A stretch of DNA of 64,000 nt. Origin: Strigamia acuminata (taxonomy: Eukaryota; Arthropoda; Chilopoda; Geophilomorpha; Linotaeniidae). Shown piece after piece: positions 25,601 to 35,500 of this stretch. Made by a program: the position numbers and the translations under genes. Each line of letters starts with the position of its first letter. The first letter of the stretch is position 1. The DNA lies in the NCBI GenBank assembly GCA_949358305.1, contig OX442317.1:12158186-12222185 (forward strand), in the 5' to 3' direction. The notes beneath the pieces were generated by a model, which saw only the letters and a program-made list of their open reading frames with translations, was not told where the DNA came from and did no database searches.

Positions 25601-28600
25601 AGACCAATGTCTCTAAATGTTCTGAAATAGTGTTTAAACCTTAGTAGACGGCTTCAATGTAAGTTTTAGCAACATCCAAGCAATGATTTGGGAGAATAGA
25701 CTTTTGATCTCATCACAGTTGACTTAGCACAAACACCACAAGACCAATGTCTCTGAATGTTCTGAAATAGTGTTTAAACTTTAGTAGAAAGCTTTAATGT
25801 AAGTTTTAGCAACATCCAAGCAATGATTTGAAAGAATAAACTTTTGATCTCATTTGACATCACAGTTGACTTAGCACAAACATCACAAGACCAATGTCTC
25901 TGAATGTTCTGAAATAGTGTTTAAACCTTAGTAGAAGGCTTCAATGTAAGTTTTAGCAACATCCAAGCAATGATTTGGAAGAATAAACTTTTGATCCCAT
26001 TTGACATCACAGTTGACTTAGCACAAACATCACAAGACCAATGTTTCTGAATGTTCTGAAATAGTGTTTAAACCTTAGTAGAAGGCTTCAATGTAAGTTT
26101 TAGCAACATCCAAGCAATGATTTGGAAGAATAAACTTTTGATCCCATTTGACATCACAGTTGACTTAGCACAAACATCACAAGACCAATGTTTCTGAATG
26201 TTCTGAAATAGTGTTTAAACCTTAGTAGAAAGCTTCAATGTAAGTTTTAGCAACATCCAAGCAATAATTTGAAAGAATAAACTTTTGATCTCATTTGACA
26301 TCACAGTCGACTTAGCACAAACACCACAAGACCAATGTCTCTGAATGTTCTGAAATAGTGTTTAAACCTTAGTAGAAAGCTTTAATGTAAGTTTTAGCAA
26401 CATCCAAGAAATGATTTGGGAAAATAGACTTTTGATCTCATCACAGTTGACTTAGCACAAACACCACAAGACCAATGTCTCTAAATGTTCTGAAATAGTG
26501 TTTAAACCTTAGTAGACGGCTTCAATGTAAGTTTTAGCAACATCCAAGCAATGATTTGGGAGAATAGACTTTTGATCTCATCACAGTTGACTTAGCACAA
26601 ACACCACAAGACCAATGTCTCTGAATGTTCTGAAATAGTGTTTAAACTTTAGTAGAAAGCTTTAATGTAAGTTTTAGCAACATCCAAGCAATGATTTGAA
26701 AGAATAAACTTTTGATCTCATTTGACATCACAGTTGACTTAGCACAAACATCACAAGACCAATGTCTCTGAATGTTCTGAAATAGTGTTTAAACCTTAGT
26801 AGAAGGCTTCAATGTAAGTTTTAGCAACATCCAAGCAATGATTTGGAAGAATAAACTTTTGATCCCATTTGACATCACAGTTGACTTAGCACAAACATCA
26901 CAAGACCAATGTTTCTGAATGTTCTGAAATAGTGTTTAAACCTTAGTAGAAGGCTTCAATGTAAGTTTTAGCAACATCCAAGCAATGATTTGGAAGAATA
27001 AACTTTTGATCCCATTTGACATCACAGTTGACTTAGCACAAACATCACAAGACCAATTTTTCTGAATGTTCTGAAATAGTGTTTAAACCTTAGTAGAAAG
27101 CTTCAATGTAAGTTTTAGCAACATGTAAGCAATAATTTGAAAGAATAAACTTTTGATCTCATTTGACGTCACAGTTGACTTAGCACAAACACCACAAGAC
27201 CAATGTCTCTGAATGTTTAGAAATAGTGTTTAAACCTTAGTAGAAGGCTTCAATGTAAGTGTTAGCAACATCCAAGCAATAATTTGAAAGAATAAACTTT
27301 TGATCTCATTTGACATCACAGTTGACTTAGCACAAACACCACAAACCAATGTCTCTGAATGTTCTGAAATAGTGTTTAAACCTTAGTAGAAGGCTTCAAT
27401 GTAAGTTTTAGCAACATCCAAGCAATGATTTGGGAGAATAGACTTTTGATCTCATCACAGTTGACTTAGCACAAACACCACAAGACCAATGTCTCTGAAT
27501 GTTCTGAAATAGTGTTTAAACCTTAGTAGAAAGCTTTAATGTAAGTTTTAGCAACATCCAAGAAATGATTTGGGAAAATAGACTTTTGATCTCATCACAG
27601 TTGACTTAGCACAAACACCACAAGACCAATGTCTCTAAATGTTCTGAAATAGTGTTTAAACCTTAGTAGACGGCTTCAATGTAAGTTTTAGCAACATCCA
27701 AGCAATGATTTGGGAGAATAGACTTTTGATCTCATCACAGTTGACTTAGCACAAACACCACAAGACCAATGTCTCTGAATGTTCTGAAATAGTGTTTAAA
27801 CTTTAGTAGAAAGCTTTAATGTAAGTTTTAGCAACATCCAAGCAATGATTTGAAAGAATAAACTTTTGATCTCATTTGACATCACAGTTGACTTAGCACA
27901 AACATCACAAGACCAATGTCTCTGAATGTTCTGAAATAGTGTTTAAACCTTAGTAGAAGGCTTCAATGTAAGTTTTAGCAACATCCAAGCAATGATTTGG
28001 AAGAATAAACTTTTGATCCCATTTGACATCACAGTTGACTTAGCACAAACATCACAAGACCAATGTTTCTGAATGTTCTGAAATAGTGTTTAAACCTTAG
28101 TAGAAGGCTTCAATGTAAGTTTTAGCAACATCCAAGCAATGATTTGGAAGAATAAACTTTTGATCCCATTTGACATCACAGTTGACTTAGCACAAACATC
28201 ACAAGACCAATGTTTCTGAATGTTCTGAAATAGTGTTTAAACCTTAGTAGAAAGCTTCAATGTAAGTTTTAGCAACATCCAAGCAATAATTTGAAAGAAT
28301 AAACTTTTGATCTCATTTGACGTCACAGTTGACTTAGCACAAACACCACAAGACCAATGTCTCTGAATGTTCTGAAATAGTGTTTAAACCTTAGTAGAAA
28401 GCTTTAATGTAAGTTTTAGCAACATCCAAGAAATGATTTGGGAAAATAGACTTTTGATCTCATCACAGTTGACTTAGCATAAACACCACAAGACCAATGT
28501 CTCTAAATGTTCTGAAATAGTGTTTAAACCTTAGTAGACGGCTTCAATGTAAGTTTTAGCAACATCCAAGCAATGATTTGGGAGAATAGACTTTTGATCT

Positions 28601-29192
28601 CATCACAGTTGACTTAGCAGTAACACCACAAGACCAATGTCTCTGAATGTTCTGAAATAGTGTTTAAACTTTAGTAGAAAGCTTTAATGTAAGTTTTAGC
28701 AACATCCAAGCAATGATTTGAAAGAATAAACTTTTGATCTCATTTGACATCACAGTTGACTTAGCACAAACATCACAAGACCAATGTCTCTGAATGTTCT
28801 GAAATAGTGTTTAAACCTTAGTAGAAGGCTTCAATGTAAGTTTTAGCAACATCCAAGCAATGATTTGGAAGAATAAACTTTTGATCCCATTTGACATCAC
28901 AGTTGACTTAGCACAAACATCACAAGACCAATGTTTCTGAATGTTCTGAAATAGTGTTTAAACCTTAGTAGAAGGCTTCAATGTAAGTTTTAGCAACATC
29001 CAAGCAATGATTTGGAAGAATAAACTTTTGATCCCATTTGACATCACAGTTGACTTAGCACAAACATCACAAGACCAATGTTTCTGAATGTTCTGAAATA
29101 GTGTTTAAACCTTAGTAGAAAGCTTCAATGTAAGTTTTAGCAACATCCAAGCAATAATTTGAAAGAATAAACTTTTGATCTCATTTGACATC
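10635..29192. repeat. Satellite array 1, 147/140-bp monomers in higher-order repeats
   Basis: About 129 head-to-tail monomers. The long form is 147 bp (for example 11941 to 12088); the short form lacks 7 bp (tctcatcac instead of tctcatttgacatcac) and is 140 bp; another form also lacks one base at cacaaacc. Monomers fall into at least eight diagnostic types, for example one with tctctaaatg and gacggc, one with tgtttagaaatag and aagtgtt, and one with gacgtcac. Types recur in fixed order, giving 1154-bp eight-monomer units (gacggc at 20181 and 21335; 26515 and 27669) and 868-bp six-monomer units (21335 to 22203; 27669 to 28537). No reading frame above 60 codons exists in the array. Centromeric or pericentromeric location is a reasonable inference only. 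Confidence 0.98.
29189..29192. repeat. Target duplication catc, left side of element B
   Basis: The four bases catc directly precede the first LTR end at 29193 and the same four follow the last LTR base at 40242-40245. Removing everything between and one copy rebuilds an uninterrupted satellite monomer junction, in the correct higher-order phase. Confidence 0.85.
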
Positions 29193-29231
29193 TGTTGCGG
29201 TCTGTCAACACCAAACAGCTAGGAATGGGGT
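29193..29231 (-). repeat. 39-bp LTR terminus at outer end of element B
   Basis: Identical to the first 39 bases of the complete LTRs at 30904 and 38673, starting tgttgcggtctgtcaacacc. It is joined at gt to inverted satellite (microhomology of about two bases) and lies directly next to the target duplication, so it provided the integration end. Confidence 0.9.
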
Positions 29232-29507
29232 CAAATGGGATCAAAAGTTTATTCTTCCAAATCATTGCTTGGATGTTGCTAAAACTTACATTGAAGCCTT
29301 CTAATAAGGTTTAAACACTATTTCAGAACATTCAGAGACATTGGTCTTGTGATGTTTGTGCTAAGTCAACTGTGATGTCAAATGAGATCAAAAGTTTATT
29401 CTTTCAAATCATTGCTTGGATGTTGCTAAAACTTACATTAAAGCTTTCTACTAAAGTTTAAACACTATTTCAGAACATTCAGAGACATTGGTCTTGTGGT
29501 GTTTGTG
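29232..29507 (-). repeat. Inverted satellite piece within element B tail
   Basis: About two monomers of the flanking satellite in reverse orientation: a tcccatttgacatcac type and an aaactttag type, the same neighbours as in the array. It ends at ggtgtttgtg, after which the sequence changes to the exon-containing fragment. Confidence 0.95.
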
Positions 29508-30903
29508 TTGCGAATCAGTTCGAAACAGGAAATACATCTCGAAATAAAGGAAATCTTTGCATGCACTTTCAAGTTACTGAAGAAAGAAGGAAGATATATT
29601 AGGTATATTTTACTTACATCTCTTGGGTCAATCCGTTGACAATTGTGCAAAGTCGAGGGAAATTCGGGTCGACTTCAATCCAGAATCATTGGCGAGTCCG
29701 ATGATAGCTGTAAAAGAAAAGACGGGGAAAGTTGAACTTTTCACTAAAGAAAGAAAGAAATAAATTAGTTAAATTTATTTACCACTCAGAGGGCAATCAG
29801 TTGTCACTTAGTTGAACAGGCATCATCTCGGGTTGTTGATCACATTGAAGTTCTAGGAGGTTCTGAAAAGGAGTTCGAGCTTTTAAATAATTGTTTATAA
29901 CGGGAATTAATTGCTATAACTTATCTGAATTTGAAGAACTCCCCGGGTCGTGATAAAATCTCTGGATTCGAGTATATCTGAAAGGAAAATACGTGTTAGT
30001 TGGAATCGAGGTTTACAGGTTTTCATTCGCGTTGATTTATCACTTACGGATAAATTAAGACGGTTCGCGGGATGGGGCAGAAGTCACAAATCTGCTTCAG
30101 ATGAGGGAATGACTGTAAATAAAGAATGTTTAGGTTAAATATAATTACGCTACTTGTTAAATTTATGTTTGACTTTATACACTTGAAATTGTTTACCTTA
30201 AGTTTGGCTGAATATGGATGCAATTCGGTTCGGGAGTTGCACGAGGCTGTAAATAGATATTAAGTTTTATTTACGCTTGTTATTTATTCAAATATTTTAT
30301 GTACTTTGCAGTTATATCGTTGAAGAACATCTCACGCTGTTGTAAAATCGAGGAGACGGAAATCGTACGGCTTGGTTCGGGTGATGGACGCTGAAATGGC
30401 CAAAGGAAACGCTCGTTTAAGCTCAAAGACACAAGCAATATGTTGGAAGGAAATACATATTTGCTTACTTACCTGATCGGTAATTCATGGGATCGCGGGA
30501 GAGAAGTAATCCGCAGCAAAAGGCGATCGTGAGCGAAGGCGTTGTATTTGGTCGGCCATTTTCGGTAGTTGAGACCCGGATGGAGCGTGCGGTTGAATGT
30601 TTCTTCGATTATCTGTTAAAATAAATAGTAATTAGGTTTGAATATGTAATTAGACGAATTAGTTTAGGTCTTTTGTTCAGTTTCATACCTGAATTCATTT
30701 CGACATGATTGTGGACGATTTGCGAGAGATGACACGAAGCGATGGAGCAGTCATACTCGCAAATGACGTCATACATTGAGGAGTTGTATTTTTATTAATG
30801 TTTAGATAACTCAAGTTGTTGTTAGTTAGTTTAAAGCATGTTTTTTATCTCGGATTGCTACTTTCTCTGTGATCTGAGAAATGTATTTAAGTTTGCTCAT
30901 TTG
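29508..30903 (-). pseudogene. Captured multi-exon gene fragment, product unknown
   Basis: On the minus strand eight short exon-like blocks are bounded by good splice signals: 30776-30689, 30612-30473, 30390-30336, 30246-30197, 30112-30048, 29977-29921, 29862-29783 and 29707-29618. Donors read GTATG, GTAAG, GTGAG or GTAAA (the sixth is weak), acceptors TTTNCAG or similar, and the introns would be 58-89 nt. A frame starting at an ATG at 30776 stays in phase through the first six exons but carries a TGA at 30487-30485; a different frame is open through exons 2-4. I recognise no domain. It could be a fragment of a protein gene, a pseudogene or a non-coding RNA gene. It has the same orientation as element B and is intron-containing, so a mature mRNA was not the source. 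The last exons end within the fragment and no promoter or polyadenylation site is evident. Confidence 0.5.
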
Positions 30904-32472
30904 TGTTGCGGTCTGTCAACACCAAACAGCTAGGAATGGGGTTGGGGCTATTTGAATTTCCCGCCTCTTTAAACTCAAGTGATCGTATTGTTAAATTCGT
31001 ACGAAAACCGCGCTGAGAACACAAATCCGCACTGAAAACTATTGATGAATGCATGGAGCATTGATGAGAACACCGATGATTAATATCCAATGGAGTGCTG
31101 AATCAATGGCTAATCCAGGGAAAGGCTTAACTACTCACAACACATTGAAAACTAAGGTTGAAAATAGAAAACACGGGAGTTAACAAAAAACAACTTGTTT
31201 ATTAAAAAGTTGGTTGAGAACTGAATAAAATACACTGATTACATTGGTTCCTGAGGAACCGCACATGCGCAGTACCCAATTACGGCACGCGCCAAGCCGA
31301 TAGCGGCGAAATACAGATACACAAAAAACTCCGTTGTCATAGCAACGGAGGAAACGAAATCACAGCAAAGTTGTAGTTACATAAAAACTGCACGAAATAA
31401 AGATTGCGATATACCAAAATGACCACAAGAATACCAGGAATAAATAATCTAATCACAACAATAAGATCAAAACAGTAAAACAGTGCAAACGGAGTGAAAA
31501 CAATGATCGTCAAGCAGACGATCGAGACAGCCAATCAGCGTCAAGCAAAATGATGCAATCAAAACATTTGAATTCCGAACGGAATAAAAATGCAAAAAAT
31601 AGCAAAGAATACTGGTGAAAACACTTCGAAATGAAATAGTAAATGCAGATTATAAGAATATAAAATACAAAAATAACGGTTACATTGTGTAATCGTCGCT
31701 TGGGACAAACATGGCGACCGGCGAACAAAACAAAGGTGTTGGATCAAACATGGCGTCCGGCGAACATTGCAAAAGCGTCAAAACAATTTGAAATTGGAAT
31801 AAAAGGCACTTAAAGTAAATAACGAATAAAGTAGTGATTAAATTACAAGAGTAATTATTAATTCTTATCACAAAATACTGAAGGAAAACACACAAGTTTA
31901 ATAAATACGAAAATGTTGATCGAACCGAACATTCTCGGCTACGCTTTTAAGGCAGCCGACAACGAACGATCGAAACAACCGATCGAAGCAATTTGGGCAG
32001 TTCTAATGCATCCAGAAAGAAAGATCAGACTCGAAATAGTCAGAAATAATAATAAAACAAACTCCAAATGAGTTTTAAAGCACTAAACGAAAGGTTAGAA
32101 GACGGAAGCAAAAGTCCGCTAGGAACCGAAACATGACGTATCGAACATCGCAAATGTATGCCAGAAAATGAAGAAAACATTAGAACTGCACGCAATAAAC
32201 ACAAAATCAGGGAAAATTAATAGAAAGGTTCAAAAATGCACTCAAAAAGACACGAATAAAATAATAGCAAAGTATTAACACTACATTAAATCGAAAAGTG
32301 ACAATAAAAATCAGTGAAAAACATTTTAATAAGTCAAAATTCCTGTAAAGTGAAAAATATCAATTAATTATGAAAAATAAAACACTAAAGGAAAATTAAA
32401 CAAATCAAAGCAATTAGTAATATTTATTGACACAATCTCAGCACAACAATTCTTCCACGCTGTCTTGCAACA
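30904..32472 (-). repeat. 3' LTR of element B
   Basis: 1569 bp from tgttgcgg to cttgcaaca. I saw no difference from 38673-40241. It carries TTTATT at 31198-31203 (AATAAA on the element strand) inside a CAACTT/AAGTTG arm pair and the palindrome at 31329-31350. It is preceded by the captured fragment rather than by a target duplication. Confidence 0.95.
31329..31350. promoter_or_regulatory. X-box-like palindrome in element B 3' LTR
   Basis: Same 22 bases as in element A at 175-196: arms CTCCGTTG and CAACGGAG around a 6-bp centre. Its copy in the 5' LTR is at 39098-39119. Confidence 0.45.
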
Positions 32473-32525
32473 GCGAATTGCCGGCGAGAGAACAGAGAAG
32501 AGAAAACACGACGAGCTCAAACAAA
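32473..32525 (-). other. Tail between pol stop and 3' LTR of element B
   Basis: On the element strand it reads a CT-rich run, then CGCCGGCAATTCGC, then the LTR. As in elements A and C the expected polypurine tract is missing and pyrimidines take its place. Confidence 0.6.
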
Positions 32526-35500
32526 TCAGTCCAGTTCAAGAGCTCTCACATGCTTAACTGATCTTTTCAGTTCACGTCCATCGGGTAGCACCACTTTAAT
32601 GACTCGGGTAAAACCATCCTCACCTGGAAAAATCTCCTTTATCCGGGCAAGTGGCCAAAAATAGGGATTTGTTCCTATTTTTTCTAACAACACGATCTGA
32701 TTCACTTTAGGGTTTTTGAAATTTTTATCACCTTTGGTCTCATAAAAATTTCGCAATTGCATAAGATAACCTTTTCTCCACACTCTCCAAAATTCCCAAA
32801 TGAACTGTCTGCGTTTAATGTCTAATTTTCTTAAATCTGTCTTTTTGATGGCACTCAATTTTTTGTTTATAAGGTATTTTGGTAAACCACCGGTTAAAAA
32901 ATTTTCAGGCGCCAAAATTCTGCCTCCATCAACACTGTCGGGAACGTAGGACAAAGGTCTTGAATTTAATACGGAACTAATTTCCAAAGCTAAAGTTTGA
33001 AGAGTCTCCAAATCAACGGTATATCGAAGCAAAGTTTTTCGAAGTTTATCTTTAACTGAACGGACAAGGCGTTCCCATGCCCCTCCCATCCAGGGGGACA
33101 GTGGTGGAATAAAAGTCCATAACACTCTTTTTTCAGATAGGAAAGTTTGTATGTCCTTGTGACCAATGAGCTTGCCCCATGATTGTAACTCCACACTACC
33201 GCGTTCAAATGTTTTGCTATTATCTGAGAATATTTTGGCAGGATATCCAAAGCGAGCTCCAAATCGTCGCATTGCTAACAAAAACTTGGGAACAGAAAGG
33301 TCTTCGGACACTTCTAAATGTAGGCTTCTTGTCACCATACACGTGAATAAAAGAATATAAACCTTTTTTCGTTCCTTTTTGTTGTTGCCAACATAAATGG
33401 GTCCAAGATGATCAATTCCAGTGTGTTGGAATGGAGCCGCTGGAGTTACGCGTTCAGTGGGAAGGTCACCAGTAGAAGGGTTATTTCTTGCAAGTTTAGC
33501 ACGTCTGCAAATTGCACACTCTCGAATAACTGTTTGAATTGTTTTCCTTCCTCTTATGATCCAAAATTGTTCACGTAAGTGATAAAGAGTTTCACTAATA
33601 TCACCGTGAAGTAGTTCTAGATGTGCTTTTCTGATCAACAGTCGTGTTATCCAACTATCGTAATGCAAAATAATGGGATAGACTTCATCAAATGTCAATA
33701 AAGATTTTTTCAAACGGCTATGAAGTCTAAGTAATCCGTTTTCGTCAATAAAGAGTTCGAAATTTCTCAAAGTGGAATGTTTGCTTAATTCTCTTTTGTT
33801 TTTCACGTCTTCGACTTCCTCTAAAAAATGTAGTTTCTGCGAAAGTTTTAAGATCTTCAGTTGGTTTGCCTCCAACTCGAGTGGCGAGAGGGGCTCACCG
33901 CGAACAAGTTGACTTTTCCATCTCATTATGTAGGAAAACACTCTCAAAAGTCGATTGTAGTTGCTAAAACGTCGGAAAAATTTGTAAATAAAATTCTCTT
34001 TCACTTGAATAGTCATAACAATTAATTTTCTCTCTTCATCGGGTGGGTTTTCCTGTATAACTTCTTTCTTTTCCAGTTTTGATACATCAACTCCGTCCCA
34101 CCAAAGTTTATTGTTCATCAATGTTTTTGAGTTGTGTGGACGGGTCAATAAGTCAGCTGGGTTGAATTCGGTTGGCACATGAGACCATTGCTCAGGCTTG
34201 GAAAAGGAAATAATTTCCTGAACTCGATTTGAGACATATGGTTTCCAAACATTTTTGTCTGAATTAATCCAGGCGAGTGTAATAGTGGAGTCCGAGTAGT
34301 AACGAACTTCAGTGACGGGATATCCAGGAAGAAAGTTCTCGAGCAGATATTTTGTCATTCTGACTCCAACCACTGCTGCTGTTAATTCGAGTCGAGGAAG
34401 AGTAACTTTTTTGGCCGGCGCAATGCGGCATTTACTTAACAACAATGTTCTTTTGCCCTTCATGTTGACGACAAAAATCGTGCAGCCAAATGCTTTTGTG
34501 CTGGCGTCACAAAAAACTTCTAGGGTTATTTCCTGACCTGAATAAGTAGTTAACCAACGTTGAACTTTTAGTTCCTTGAGTTGTTGGATGTCGGAATTCC
34601 ATTCTTCAATTTCTTTTTTCTCCAAATCAAGAATCTTTTCATCCCATTTTTTCGTCCGAGCCCAGATCGCTTGAATGAGCAATTTCATTTGCAGAATCAC
34701 AGGAGCCAAGAGTCCCATGGGATCGAAAATTGAAGCTAAAAATGAGACAACTTCTCGCTTTGTAATCGGAATTTTTTCAATTTTCGGTATTTTAAACATT
34801 ATCATGTCCTTTTCTGTGTCCCAAAGTATGCCGAGCATTTTAATGATTCCAAGACTAGAAAACTCCTCGCCCCGCATGTGGAATCCCTCTTTTTTCAAGT
34901 TCTCGAAGACGTCTTTACTGCAAGTCGCCCACTTCACAAGGGGAAGTTTTCCGCTGTCTAAAATCATTTTTAACCTCTCGCAATGTGTCGTCGTGTCGGC
35001 TGGAAAATCTCCTCCAGATGTTAAGTCATCCATAAAAATTCCATCATCAAGCGCATCAACTTCTTTGGCGTGTGTTTTCTCAAATTGTTTTGCATGTTTG
35101 CGAATGGTTGCGCATAGGAGGAATGGTGAGGAAACAACACCAAAGGGCACGACGATCATTCTCAGGATCATAATGTTGTTCCACAGATTTTGCCACGAAT
35201 AAGGCTGTTTAAAATAATCACGAGCCACCCACAGAAAGCGTAGAAAGTTTCTTTGAGTCGGGTTGATCATAACCTGCAGGAATGCCTGCTTGATATCCGC
35301 TATTATCGGGATGCAATAGAGACGAAATCTCACAATCACAAGAATTAAGTCAGGGTTGAGGGAAGGTCCCGGAAATAAACAGTCATTGAGGGAAAGTTTT
35401 CCTTTTTTGGATGAAGACGCGTTAAACACTACTCTAAATTTGGAAGTATCTCGATCCTCTTTTATGACGGGGTGGTGAGGTATATTATATATCCCCTTCT

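Noticed and set aside
10635-29192. CRISPR-like array
   Set aside because: Repeats are contiguous 140-147-bp monomers with no unique spacers, in an animal genome.
29950-30138. 62-codon plus-strand frame in the captured fragment
   Set aside because: It crosses minus-strand exon and intron borders that carry good splice signals and has no recognisable content.
29193-30903. Helitron capture of exons
   Set aside because: No TC start, no 3' hairpin with CTRR and no A/T insertion site; the ends are LTR sequence.
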